Below, piece by piece: positions 9,053 through 17,930 of a stretch of 64,000 nucleotides of DNA (position 1 is the stretch's first letter; every line of letters begins with the position of its first letter). This stretch comes from Winogradskyella sp. J14-2 (lineage in GTDB: Bacteria; Bacteroidota; Bacteroidia; Flavobacteriales; Flavobacteriaceae), in NCBI RefSeq assembly GCF_001971725.1, contig NZ_CP019388.1, positions 1,674,001-1,738,000 on the forward strand. Direction: 5' to 3'. The notes under the pieces are model-generated. The model searched no databases and was not told where the DNA came from. It worked only from the letters and a program-made list of their open reading frames with translations. A program made the position numbers and the translations under genes.

Positions 9053-9085
9053 TAATATTAAACTAACATTTAACTAACTTTTTGG
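9053..9085 (+). promoter_or_regulatory. Three 11-bp direct repeats, PHO-box-like
   Basis: TAATATTAAAC, TAACATTTAAC and TAACTTTTTGG follow one another without gaps about 100 bases before the lipoprotein start at 9184. Tandem 11-bp units with a conserved left half are how PhoB-type response regulators bind. The same unit recurs before the phosphate transporter. Confidence 0.55.
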
Positions 9086-9183
9086 TTACAAAACTTTAAT
9101 CATTGAGTAACCTCTTCAAGAGAATATCACGTTTTCTTTGCATCACAATAAAACTAAAAATTGTTTACTAAAATTTTAACTCA

Positions 9184-10458
9184 ATGAAAAAATTACTTTT
9201 AATCGCGTTAGTAGCTTCTACACTAGTATTTACTGGTTGTTTTAAAGATGATGACACACCTATTATTATTGAAGAAACTACAATAATAGTTAACGACCCA
9301 GGCAATGGTGGTGGAGATGAATGCCCTGTTATTGCTGTAACAGGAGAAATCGCCGACGGTACAGTATGGACAAACGACAACATTTATCAATTAAACCAAA
9401 AAGTTGTTGTACCTGCTGGTGCAACATTAACTATTAATCCAGGAACTATCATTAAAGGTTCTTCTGGTACAGGTTCATTAGCCTCAGCTTTAATTGTTGC
9501 AAGAGGTGGTACACTTAACGCTAATGGGTCTGCAAGTGAGCCAATTATATTTACTTCTACTGCAGATAATATTACCTGTGGGCAGACTGCTGGTACTAAC
9601 CTAGATGAAGATGATAGAGGTCTTTGGGGAGGTTTAATTGTTTTAGGTAACGCTCCTTGTTCTTTCTCTGGTGATATTCCTGAGGCTCAGATCGAAGGTA
9701 TTCCTGCAGATGACGCTTTTGGTCTTTATGGAGGTACTGATGCTAATGATAGTTCTGGTAGCATGAGATATATTTCTATCCGTCACGGTGGGGCTTTAAT
9801 CGGTGAAGGTAACGAAATCAATGGTCTTACTTTAGGAGGTGTTGGTAACGGCACTGTAATTGACAATATCGAGGTTGTTGCAAACGTAGACGACGGTATT
9901 GAATTTTTCGGTGGTACTTGTAATGCGTCAAACTTATTAGTTTGGGCACAAGGCGATGACGCCATTGACATTGACCAAGCTTACTCTGGTACTATTGATA
10001 ACGCTGTAGTTGTATTAGGAGATATTTCTGATCACGCTTTTGAAATCGATGGTCCTGAAGGAACCGCTAATGGTTCTTTTATTTTAAGAAATGCAACCAT
10101 TATTGGTAACGCTGTAACTTCAAATGGTGAATATGCAGATTACAGAAGTAATGCTCAAGGTCTTACTGAAAATGTTTATGCTTTCGGTTTTCCAGCAGGC
10201 AAAGATGTTGAATTAGATAACGACGGTGTTGCTACAAACTATAATAATGGTGACTTAACTTTTGGCCCATGGGAAATTGTTTTACCTACGGGAGTAACAA
10301 ATGTTGAAGATATCTTTGTAAACAATGCAGATACTGTTACAGTAACTGGATTTGGATCTTTTGCTACTGCTGTAGCAGAAGGAGCACAAACTGTTGGTGC
10401 TACTACATCTAACCTTAGCTGGACCTACTCTAATGCAGAGGGTGGCTTAGGATTTTAA
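9184..10458 (+). CDS. Beta-rich outer-membrane lipoprotein, partner of the adjacent TonB receptor
   Basis: A 424-residue protein with a signal peptide and lipobox (FTGC, Cys19), then an acidic spacer (KDDDTP, poly-Glu/Thr) that may act as a surface-export signal, and a long repetitive beta-strand body rich in Gly, Asn and Ile (TIKGSSGTGSLASALIVARG, GLWGGLIVLG, DDGIEFFGG). The repeats suggest a right-handed parallel beta-helix. It is directly upstream of a TonB-dependent receptor (67 bases), so the two probably form a surface binding and uptake pair, like SusD/SusC but with an unrelated lipoprotein. PHO-box-like repeats before it and the phosphate transporter downstream suggest a role in acquiring phosphate or phosphorylated compounds; this is inference. 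Confidence 0.75.
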   Translation: MKKLLLIALVASTLVFTGCFKDDDTPIIIEETTIIVNDPGNGGGDECPVIAVTGEIADGTVWTNDNIYQLNQKVVVPAGATLTINPGTIIKGSSGTGSLASALIVARGGTLNANGSASEPIIFTSTADNITCGQTAGTNLDEDDRGLWGGLIVLGNAPCSFSGDIPEAQIEGIPADDAFGLYGGTDANDSSGSMRYISIRHGGALIGEGNEINGLTLGGVGNGTVIDNIEVVANVDDGIEFFGGTCNASNLLVWAQGDDAIDIDQAYSGTIDNAVVVLGDISDHAFEIDGPEGTANGSFILRNATIIGNAVTSNGEYADYRSNAQGLTENVYAFGFPAGKDVELDNDGVATNYNNGDLTFGPWEIVLPTGVTNVEDIFVNNADTVTVTGFGSFATAVAEGAQTVGATTSNLSWTYSNAEGGLGF

Positions 10459-10480
10459 AAACACTTTTCATTTACAAATA

Positions 10481-10511
10481 AATCCAATGTCTACGAGGTA
10501 GGCATTGGATT
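10481..10511 (+). other. Intercistronic hairpin between lipoprotein and TonB receptor
   Basis: AATCCAATGTCTAC pairs with GTAGGCATTGGATT around a GAG loop (one G-T wobble). No T run follows, so it is more likely an mRNA-stabilising or expression-balancing structure than a terminator. Confidence 0.55.
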
Positions 10512-10524
10512 AATAAAACATTAT

Positions 10525-13359
10525 ATGAAACATATATTAAAAGTCTTTGCTCTTATTATATTTTTCTCAGCTACATCTACAGCTTTTTCTCAAGGGAAAG
10601 TAACTGGAACTGTAATTGACGGTGAGTTTAATGAGCCTATGGCCTTTGCTAATATTTTGGTAAAAGGTACTTCAAAAGGTGTCACTACTGACTTTGATGG
10701 AAAATACGAGTTAGAGCTAGAAGAAGGCACCTATACATTAGTTTTTTCTTTTGTAGGGTATGCTACCAAAGAAATTTCAGACGTCGTTATAAAAGAGAAC
10801 GAGGTGTTTACTTTAGATGTATTAATGGAAACTAATTCTTTAGATACCGTTGTCATTACTACGACTACAAAAAGAAATACCGAGAGTGCAGTTTTAAACC
10901 TGCAAAAAAAATCAGCAGTAGTTTTAGATGGTTTATCTTCTCAGGCCATAAAGAGTACTGGCGCCAGTAATGTTGCTGCCGCTGTTAAAAGTGTTCCTGG
11001 TGTATCTATTCAGGGAGATAAGTATGTGTTTGTTCGTGGTCTGGGTGATCGTTATACAAAAACTACTTTAAATGGCATTGATATTCCTGGACTAGACCCT
11101 GACCGTAATACCATACAGATGAATTTATTTCCAACTAACATTATTGATAATGTGATAGTTGTAAAGTCCTCATCTGCCGAATATCCTGCAGATTTTACCG
11201 GAGGTTTAGTCGATATCTCCACAAAGGATTTCCCTAGCAAAGGTGAATACTCAATTTCTTTTGGCGGTGGTTATAATCCTGATATGCATTTTAACGATCA
11301 GTATCTAAAATCAGAAGGTAGTGATACTGATTTTTTTGGATACGATGATGGTACCAGAAATTTACCAATAAACAGGTACCAACAAATACCTGGTACTTTT
11401 GACAACAAGTTGTTATTAACTTCCTTAACAAGTAGGTTTTTAAATGAACTTGCTGGACAGCAGACAACCAGCGGAATGAACTATGATTTTGGTTTCACGC
11501 TAGGCAATCAATATGATGTAGGTAATGATCGATTAGGGTATCAAGCTTCATTCTCTTACAAAAATGAGACTACGTTCTATGAAGATAGACAAGACGGTGC
11601 TTTTGTTAAAAATAATGCCGATCCTTCTGATAATGATTTAAATTTCACTTTAGCCTCTACAGGTTCTGAAGGTATTAACAATGTTATTCTGAATGGAATG
11701 TTAGGTTTGACCTTTAAAACTGATAAATCTAAAATTAAGGCCAACTTACTGCATATTCAAAATGGTGAGTCAGCAGCTGGATTTTTCGATCAGGTGATAT
11801 CGCAAGATGGAGTAGGCGGTGGTTTAGAGCCTTTAACAAAAAATTCTATTACATATACAGAACGCTCTATTACTAATTTACTTTTAACTGGTAAACATAG
11901 ATTAAATAGTATTACAGAAGATAAGGCGTTTAACATGGAATGGAAACTGGCTCCGACGTTTTCTAAAGTTATGGATAAAGCACATAGAATCACACCACTA
12001 CAGCGAGCTGATAATGGTGAATTCTTTGTAAGTCCGTCTGCTGCTACTTTCCCTATACAATTATGGAGAAATTTAGTTGAAGAAAACTGGGCTGGTAAGG
12101 TAGATTTTGATAAAACTATTGAATTATTTAATCGTCCTGCTAAAATTAAATTTGGTGGTGCATTCACCTATAAGTTTAGAGATTTTAGTACTGATGATTA
12201 CACGTTTAATATACAGGGTGAAGATTCTTTTATTGCAGGAGGTGACGTTAACGAGTTATTAAACCCTAATAATATCTGGACACCAGATACTGGCAACGGA
12301 ACATACTTAATCTCAATTGATACGTTTAACCCTAATGATGCTTATGAGGGCGAACAGCAAATTGGCGCAACTTACGCGTCTGCAGAGTTTAACCTGTCTG
12401 AGAAATTAAAATCTGTTATTGGCCTTAGAGCTGAAGCATTTAATTCCTATTATACGGGTCAAGACAACTCTACTGTTTTTAACAGAGCAAATATTTTAGA
12501 TGAGTTAGACTTTTTCCCTTCAGCAAATTTCATTTATGCCTTAAATGATAATACAAACTTAAGGGCTTCTTACGGAAGAACAACGGCAAGACCTTCATTT
12601 AAAGAGGCTTCTGTTGCTCAAATTTTTGATCCTATTACAAATAGATTATTTATAGGTAACATTAATCTTGTGCCAACTTATGTCAATAATTTTGATTTAC
12701 GTTATGAATTTATTGGTGAAAACGGACAAATGTTTGCAGTAAGTGGATTTTATAAGGATTTTACAGATCCTATAGAACAAGCCTTCTTCCAGCAAGCACC
12801 AACTCAAATAACAGTTGGCAATCTTGGAGATGCTACTGTTTTTGGTGCTGAATTTGAAATAAGACAGCGTTTAGGATTTATTTCTGAAGGGCTTAACAAT
12901 TTAAGATTTGTATCTAATGTAACAGTTACAGAATCTAGGTTAACCATGGGAGAAGATGAGTTTAGCAGTAGACAACTTGCCGCCAGAGATGGTGAAACTA
13001 TAGATAGAGAAAGAGATATGCAAGGTCAGGCACCTTTTGTAATAAACGCAGGGTTTGATTACAATAATACTGATATAGGCTTACAAGCAGGTTTATTCTT
13101 TAATGTTCAAGGTGAAACTCTTGAGGTTGTTGGTATCGGTTTAGTACCAGATGTATACACTCAACCTTTTAATAGTTTAAATTTTACTTTTAATAAGACC
13201 TTTGGCGAAAACGGACGTTCTTCTATAGATCTTAAAGTTAATAACATATTAGCTGACGAACGCTTAAGTGAATATGTTTCCTTTGGAACCGACAATCAGG
13301 TTTTTTCATTAAGAGAGCCAGGAACTGAAATATCCTTAGGCTACACTTTTAAGTTCTAA
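10525..13359 (+). CDS. TonB-dependent receptor with carboxypeptidase-regulatory-like N-domain
   Basis: Outer-membrane beta-barrel receptor of 944 residues. A signal peptide ends at AFSQG, followed by a CarboxypepD_reg-like Ig domain (about 24-110), a TonB-box-like segment (DTVVITTTTKR), the plug domain with VRGLGDRYTKTTLNG, and a 22-strand barrel ending in the aromatic-terminated strand GYTFKF. These proteins import ligands with energy from TonB/ExbBD. It is not a typical SusC because its partner is a beta-helix lipoprotein rather than SusD. The ligand is unknown; the neighbouring phosphate transporter and 11-bp repeats suggest a phosphate-linked substrate. Confidence 0.88.
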   Translation: MKHILKVFALIIFFSATSTAFSQGKVTGTVIDGEFNEPMAFANILVKGTSKGVTTDFDGKYELELEEGTYTLVFSFVGYATKEISDVVIKENEVFTLDVLMETNSLDTVVITTTTKRNTESAVLNLQKKSAVVLDGLSSQAIKSTGASNVAAAVKSVPGVSIQGDKYVFVRGLGDRYTKTTLNGIDIPGLDPDRNTIQMNLFPTNIIDNVIVVKSSSAEYPADFTGGLVDISTKDFPSKGEYSISFGGGYNPDMHFNDQYLKSEGSDTDFFGYDDGTRNLPINRYQQIPGTFDNKLLLTSLTSRFLNELAGQQTTSGMNYDFGFTLGNQYDVGNDRLGYQASFSYKNETTFYEDRQDGAFVKNNADPSDNDLNFTLASTGSEGINNVILNGMLGLTFKTDKSKIKANLLHIQNGESAAGFFDQVISQDGVGGGLEPLTKNSITYTERSITNLLLTGKHRLNSITEDKAFNMEWKLAPTFSKVMDKAHRITPLQRADNGEFFVSPSAATFPIQLWRNLVEENWAGKVDFDKTIELFNRPAKIKFGGAFTYKFRDFSTDDYTFNIQGEDSFIAGGDVNELLNPNNIWTPDTGNGTYLISIDTFNPNDAYEGEQQIGATYASAEFNLSEKLKSVIGLRAEAFNSYYTGQDNSTVFNRANILDELDFFPSANFIYALNDNTNLRASYGRTTARPSFKEASVAQIFDPITNRLFIGNINLVPTYVNNFDLRYEFIGENGQMFAVSGFYKDFTDPIEQAFFQQAPTQITVGNLGDATVFGAEFEIRQRLGFISEGLNNLRFVSNVTVTESRLTMGEDEFSSRQLAARDGETIDRERDMQGQAPFVINAGFDYNNTDIGLQAGLFFNVQGETLEVVGIGLVPDVYTQPFNSLNFTFNKTFGENGRSSIDLKVNNILADERLSEYVSFGTDNQVFSLREPGTEISLGYTFKF

Positions 13360-13384
13360 GACAAAAATTATAAATTGTTAATAT

Positions 13385-13416
13385 AAAAAAGGCGCTCTAG
13401 AAAGAGCGCCTTTTTT
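13385..13416 (+). terminator. Bidirectional terminator between convergent genes
   Basis: AAAAAAGGCGCTCT and AGAGCGCCTTTTTT form a perfect stem around AGAA, flanked by A and T runs, so it works on both strands: for the TonB receptor and for the MORN-like gene. Confidence 0.93.
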
Positions 13417-13434
13417 ATAAAGTACCAATAACAA

Positions 13435-13797
13435 CTAATTATTAATGGCAACTTTAGTTTTGTTATCCCATTGGTTAACACTTACAATTTTAGAATCAAT
13501 AAAATCAACTTCTTTTAAAGATTCACCCTGCCAAAAAAACCATTTGCCAACTTTTTTGCCGTTGTCATAGTTTCCTAGTGCTACTTTATTACCATCTGAG
13601 TCATAGCTTTTCCACTCACCATGGACGTTACCTTCAGCGTTAAAAACACCTTTTTGACTTATTTCACCATTATCATGATAATATGTAACGTACGTTAAGT
13701 CGCCTTTCTTTTCTAACTTTGGTTCTTTATTGTCTTGAGCATTAGAAAAGGCTACACTCAACATCATAAGAACAATTACTAAATTTCTCATATTCAT
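13435..13797 (-). CDS. Secreted MORN/YwqK-like repeat protein
   Basis: A 120-residue protein with a signal peptide (cleavage likely after FSNA) and three to four short repeats of the type YYHDNGEISQKGVF, GEWKSYDSDGNKVALGNY and GKKVGKWFFWQGESLKEVDF, characteristic of the YwqK/MORN family of beta-hairpin repeats. Such proteins are often labelled as antitoxin components, but the secretion signal and absence of a toxin neighbour argue against that here. A second in-frame ATG at 13791 is an equally good start. It is transcribed away from the phosphate transporter, and a 55-bp array of 11-bp repeats lies 33 bases upstream of its start. Function unknown. Confidence 0.7.
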   Translation of the reverse strand: MNMRNLVIVLMMLSVAFSNAQDNKEPKLEKKGDLTYVTYYHDNGEISQKGVFNAEGNVHGEWKSYDSDGNKVALGNYDNGKKVGKWFFWQGESLKEVDFIDSKIVSVNQWDNKTKVAINN

Positions 13798-13829
13798 TTG
13801 GGCTTTAATTAATAATTACATTACAAACA

Positions 13830-13884
13830 TAACATTTAATTTACATTAAAACAACTTTTACGTAACATTAAATTAACATTAAAC
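13830..13884 (+). promoter_or_regulatory. Five tandem 11-bp repeats, PHO-box-like array
   Basis: Five contiguous 11-bp units: TAACATTTAAT, TTACATTAAAA, CAACTTTTACG, TAACATTAAAT and TAACATTAAAC. It lies between the divergent MORN-like gene and the PiT transporter. The repeats read in the direction of the transporter. Confidence 0.55.
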
Positions 13885-14009
13885 TCTTAATAATTTGATT
13901 ATAAGTATTTTAATTTTTAAAATAGTCTTAATAATACATAACTTATATTTTAGTTCCCATAGATAGCGGAAAAACAATTATTTGTTTTTTTAAATGCCAA
14001 AGCATATCA

Positions 14010-14031
14010 TAACATTTTGGTAACATAACGT
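14010..14031 (+). promoter_or_regulatory. Two 11-bp repeats just upstream of the phosphate transporter
   Basis: TAACATTTTGG and TAACATAACGT are in direct tandem, ending 47 bases before the transporter ATG. A weak -7-like GAAATTTG follows at 14046-14053, so a bound activator would sit at the -35 side of the promoter, as PhoB does. Confidence 0.55.
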
Positions 14032-14078
14032 TGAAATTAAAAGAAGAAATTTGCGAACAATTATAGTTACTTTTTTAA

Positions 14079-16352
14079 ATGGAAAACCTTTATATCTATA
14101 TGCTAGCTGCATTAGCGTTCTTAGCTGTTGCAGACTTAGTTGTTGGTGTAAGTAATGATGCTGTAAATTTTTTAAACTCCGCTATTGGCTCTAAAGCAGT
14201 ATCTTTTAAAACCATAATGATTGTTGCCAGTATTGGTGTTGCTGTCGGTGCAATGACTTCTAGTGGCATGATGGAGGTAGCGAGAAAGGGCATCTTTAAT
14301 CCAGGTGAGTTTATGTTTAATGAAATCATGGTCATTTTTATGGCTGTGATGCTAACGGATATTCTGCTTTTAGACTTCTTTAATACACTCGGTTTACCTA
14401 CCTCTACCACAGTTTCAATAGTATTTGAGCTGTTGGGCGCTTCAGTTGCGGTAGCTATAATCAAAATATATGCAGACAACTCTCAGTCTATCATAGATTT
14501 AGGCAACTATATTAATAACGAAAAGGCCATTGAAATTATATTAGGTATCCTTTTGTCTGTAATTGTTGCTTTTACCATTGGTGCTATTATTCAATATGTA
14601 TCGCGTTTATTACTCTCTTTTAATTTTGAAAAGAAACCAGATTGGTACAGTGCAATTTTTAGCGGTTTTGCACTAACATCCATAATGTATTTTATAATAA
14701 TTAAGGGATTAAAAAATGCAACCTTTATGGATGAGTCTGTGCTAAGGTTTTTAAACGATCATCCTGTATATTTTGTTGAAGCAAGTTTTGTAGCCTTCAC
14801 TTTAATAACCTATTTAGCGGTTAAGTTTTTTAACGCTAAGATCTATACTATAATAATAATCGTAGGAACATTCGCCTTAGCAGTAGCTTTTGCAGGCAAT
14901 GATCTTGTAAACTTCATTGGTGTTCCAATAGCAGCATATAATTCTTATGAAGCTTGGAGTGCCAGTGGTGCAGAGCCTACTAACTATGTTATGTCTGCCC
15001 TTGGCGAACCTGTACAGACCGAACCCTATTTACTGCTTGTTGCAGGTCTTATCATGGTACTAACGCTTTGGTTTTCAAGCAAAGCCAGAGCTGTAGTAAA
15101 AACATCAGTAGACTTGTCTAGGCAAGATGAAGTTAAAGAGCGTTTTGAACCCAATTATTTATCTAGAAACGTGGTTAGGCTAACAATTGGTCTTAACGAT
15201 AGTATAAATAAACTTTTACCAAACTCTTATAAAAACTGGGCCGAAAAGCAATTTTTAAAACCTAAGGCTATTATAAAACAACAAGACAAACCTGCATTTG
15301 ATTTAGTAAGAGCCGCTGTTAATTTGATGGTGGCGTCTGTCCTTATTTCAATAGCTACTTCTATGAAGCTACCACTTTCTACAACCTACGTTACGTTTAT
15401 GGTAGCTATGGGAACATCCTTAGCCGATAGAGCTTGGGGAAGCGAAAGTGCCGTATACAGAGTAGCAGGAGTGCTTAATGTTATTGGTGGATGGTTCTTT
15501 ACCGCCTTTAGTGCTTTTATTGCTGCCGCAGTAATGGCTTTTATCCTGTATTATGGCGGAGGTTATGCCCTAGCAGGATTGTTAGTTTTAGCTATCGTTC
15601 TATTAATTCGCAGCTATTTAGCACATCGTAAAAGCTCTAAAATAATCCGCGAAGAAGATCAATTAGAAAAGGCAGAAAGTAGCTCTACCCAAGGCGTTAT
15701 TCACGAAAGTGCTTCAAACATAGCTAACGTTATTAAACGCGGTAATAGAATTTATACTTCTGCCATAAATGGTCTAGCAGTGCAAGATTTAAAACTTTTA
15801 AAAAAGAACAGAAGGCATATTGATAAACTATCTAACGAAATTGATGATCTAAAAGATAACATCTTCTATTTTATTAGAAACCTAGATGAACCTAGTGTTG
15901 CTGCCAGTAATTTCTACATAAATATTCTTGCTCATTTACAAGATATAACACAATCTTTAGACTATATTTCTAAAGCTAGCTATAAACATATTAACAACAA
16001 CCATAAAAAATTAAAGTTTAGCCAAGTTAAAGAGCTTAAGGACTTGGACTCTAAACTAGAATTATTATTTACTACTACCCAGAAGGCATTTGAGTCTAGA
16101 TCGTTTGAACAAATAGGTGCCGTCTTAGAAAATAAATCCAAGATTTTTAATTTGGTTAGAGACAAAATACAAAAGCAAGTAGAGCGAACAAGAAGCGAAG
16201 AGTCTAGCCCTAAAAACACAACGCTTTATTTTAGTTTGTTACTAGAAACTAAAGATCTTTTAACTTCTATGATGAATTTACTAGAAGAATACTACCAATC
16301 GCATGATAGCTCTGTCGAGCCTGCTAAACTAAATACTGATCAAGAAGAATAA
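14079..16352 (+). CDS. PiT-family inorganic phosphate transporter fused to a PhoU/DUF47-like domain
   Basis: A 757-residue inner-membrane protein. The N-terminal two thirds contain about 12 transmembrane helices and both PiT signature copies: GVSNDAVNFLNSAIGSKA near residue 22 with GLPTSTTVSIVFELLGA, and the second-half copy KLPLSTTYVTFMVAMGTS. From about residue 540 the protein is soluble and helical, with heptad-like charged stretches (KKNRRHIDKLSNEIDDLKDN) resembling PhoU/DUF47 proteins that regulate Pit transporters in trans elsewhere. Here the regulator is fused. PiT proteins take up phosphate or metal-phosphate with a cation. PHO-box-like repeats in front suggest induction by phosphate limitation. 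Confidence 0.9.
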   Translation: MENLYIYMLAALAFLAVADLVVGVSNDAVNFLNSAIGSKAVSFKTIMIVASIGVAVGAMTSSGMMEVARKGIFNPGEFMFNEIMVIFMAVMLTDILLLDFFNTLGLPTSTTVSIVFELLGASVAVAIIKIYADNSQSIIDLGNYINNEKAIEIILGILLSVIVAFTIGAIIQYVSRLLLSFNFEKKPDWYSAIFSGFALTSIMYFIIIKGLKNATFMDESVLRFLNDHPVYFVEASFVAFTLITYLAVKFFNAKIYTIIIIVGTFALAVAFAGNDLVNFIGVPIAAYNSYEAWSASGAEPTNYVMSALGEPVQTEPYLLLVAGLIMVLTLWFSSKARAVVKTSVDLSRQDEVKERFEPNYLSRNVVRLTIGLNDSINKLLPNSYKNWAEKQFLKPKAIIKQQDKPAFDLVRAAVNLMVASVLISIATSMKLPLSTTYVTFMVAMGTSLADRAWGSESAVYRVAGVLNVIGGWFFTAFSAFIAAAVMAFILYYGGGYALAGLLVLAIVLLIRSYLAHRKSSKIIREEDQLEKAESSSTQGVIHESASNIANVIKRGNRIYTSAINGLAVQDLKLLKKNRRHIDKLSNEIDDLKDNIFYFIRNLDEPSVAASNFYINILAHLQDITQSLDYISKASYKHINNNHKKLKFSQVKELKDLDSKLELLFTTTQKAFESRSFEQIGAVLENKSKIFNLVRDKIQKQVERTRSEESSPKNTTLYFSLLLETKDLLTSMMNLLEEYYQSHDSSVEPAKLNTDQEE

Positions 16353-16355
16353 AAT

Positions 16356-16385
16356 AAAAAGCCTAGTTTTCTTAGGCTTTTTTTA
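16356..16385 (+). terminator. Rho-independent terminator after the phosphate transporter
   Basis: AAAAAGCCTA and TTAGGCTTTTT form the stem around GTTTTC, followed by T residues, three bases past the stop codon. Confidence 0.88.
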
Positions 16386-16481
16386 TAGCCCAATCTAAAG
16401 AAATATTGTATTTGGACATCTAAAATCCGCATTTGGTCGTATATCCATTATACACTGCATACACTAACTTAAAACAAAAAC

Positions 16482-17333
16482 ATGAAAAAAATTTCAATGC
16501 TTTTATTAGTAACGATTTTAGTAAGTTCTTGTGTTTCAAAAAAGAAATACATGGCTTTAGAGCAAGAAAATGGTGAGATTAAAAGTCAGCTAACCAAAAC
16601 CCAAGTAGAAAAAGAAGATTTAGAGAATAAGTTTGCAAAAATAAAAGAGCGAGTAGACCGCTATAACGACAAAATTAGTTCACTTAGCGAGGACGTAAAG
16701 GGTCTTAAAATTGAAAATGACATTAAGCTAGATGTTAACAAAGATGGTACAGTTATGTCTAACGACAGTAAGCAAAAAATGCTCGCCACATTAAAAAACG
16801 TGGATCCTATAAAGTTAGCTAATGCAAAAACCTTAAAAGATTCTATGAATTTGGCAATTCAATACAATCTTAAAAAAACCATGAACAGTTCAGACTTAAA
16901 CGAAGAGGGAGATATTGCTGTAAACATTAATGAAACTGTTGTTATGATTTCAATATCAGACAAAATGCTATTTAATTCTGGAAGTTATAGAATAAGCAGT
17001 AAGGCAAACAACATTTTACAAAAACTGGCAGATGTCATTAATTCTGAAGAAAGTATAGATGTAATGGTAGAAGGTCATACAGATTCTAGAAGTATTAATA
17101 CAGAGAAAATACAAGATAACTGGGATTTAAGCGTCTTGAGAGCGACATCGGTTGTTAGAAAACTACAACACAAATACAAAGTAGATCCTGCAAAACTCAT
17201 TGCATCTGGCCGTAGTAGCTACCAACCTTTGGTAGACAATAATACTCAAGAAAACCGATCTAAAAATCGTAGAACACGCATTATTCTGATGCCTAATATT
17301 GATAAGTTCTTTGCTTTAATGGAAGCAAATTAA
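16482..17333 (+). CDS. OmpA-family peptidoglycan-binding lipoprotein
   Basis: A 283-residue lipoprotein (lipobox LVSSC, Cys17). After the anchor comes a coiled-coil region (about 25-80, EQENGEIKSQLTKTQVEKED) like that of Lpp/OmpA-type tethers, then a linker and a C-terminal OmpA domain (about 150-275) with the diaminopimelate-binding features VEGHTDSRS, NWDLSVLRATSVVRKL and NRSKNRRTRII. It should be anchored in the outer membrane and grip peptidoglycan, contributing to envelope integrity. It has its own terminator; no operon partner is seen. Confidence 0.9.
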   Translation: MKKISMLLLVTILVSSCVSKKKYMALEQENGEIKSQLTKTQVEKEDLENKFAKIKERVDRYNDKISSLSEDVKGLKIENDIKLDVNKDGTVMSNDSKQKMLATLKNVDPIKLANAKTLKDSMNLAIQYNLKKTMNSSDLNEEGDIAVNINETVVMISISDKMLFNSGSYRISSKANNILQKLADVINSEESIDVMVEGHTDSRSINTEKIQDNWDLSVLRATSVVRKLQHKYKVDPAKLIASGRSSYQPLVDNNTQENRSKNRRTRIILMPNIDKFFALMEAN

Positions 17334-17356
17334 TTAATCCATTATTTTATAAAGGT

Positions 17357-17397
17357 AAAAAAGCACTCTCCTATACGATTCGGTATTGAGTGCTTTT
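17357..17397. terminator. Terminator between OmpA lipoprotein and RDD protein
   Basis: AAAAAGCACTC and GAGTGCTTTTT form an 11-bp stem around a 19-base loop. A run on one side and T run on the other make it usable in both directions between two convergent genes. Confidence 0.8.
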
Positions 17398-17426
17398 TAC
17401 TGTTTAGCTTTTCTTATCTAAAAAGA

Positions 17427-17930
17427 TTATTCAGTTAGTTTTCCTAATTCTTCAAGTCCTAATTCGGTCTCTCTTTTACTTTCAAACTTCTTTGCATCAA
17501 CAACATAAGTTTTTGAAATAGAATCATGCCACCCTTTGCCAGTTTCTCCTAAAAAAGAGAATTGCTCAAAAGGGATAAACCTACATATGGTTCTTATAAA
17601 AACAGTCTCAATATTAGGCTCTATGCCTTTGTGGGTAACCACTTTGGTTTTGGTAATATACTTACCTAAAGTTCTTCCTTTGGTAAAGGTCTCAAAAGGG
17701 ATGTAATAAAATAGCCAAATTAATATACCAAAGAGATACTCTACAAGTATATTACTATCTATCAAATCTAAAAGGGCATAGCTGCCGAGTAACTCTGAAA
17801 TAACTCCTAAGATTAAACCAACTACAAAGGATAAGATAATTATAGCAATATAGTCGATGATAAAGTTTGCAAAGCGTAATCCTTTAGTAGCTAGAAGTTC
17901 TGGAGATACATGATTACTGTTTTGATTCAT
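17427..17930 (-). CDS. RDD-family membrane protein
   Basis: A 167-residue inner-membrane protein with three hydrophobic segments and the RDD landmarks: RFANFIIDYIAI at the first helix (Arg and Asp), GRTLGKYITKTKVV after the third, and a terminal GWHDSISKTYVV (the usual WHD segment). Members have been linked to ion exchange or lipid-related transport, but no activity is established for this branch. It is a single gene, convergent with the OmpA lipoprotein. Confidence 0.85.
   Translation of the reverse strand: MNQNSNHVSPELLATKGLRFANFIIDYIAIIILSFVVGLILGVISELLGSYALLDLIDSNILVEYLFGILIWLFYYIPFETFTKGRTLGKYITKTKVVTHKGIEPNIETVFIRTICRFIPFEQFSFLGETGKGWHDSISKTYVVDAKKFESKRETELGLEELGKLTE

Noticed and set aside
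11790-12167. 125-residue frame antisense to the TonB receptor
   Set aside because: It is embedded in conserved barrel sequence, with no promoter or family similarity.
13435-13797. Antitoxin of a toxin-antitoxin pair (YwqK label)
   Set aside because: It has a signal peptide and no neighbouring toxin; the label comes from a repeat family of unknown role.
14096-14479. 127-residue frame antisense to the PiT transporter
   Set aside because: It mirrors the transmembrane region of the transporter; hydrophobic antisense frames are common there.
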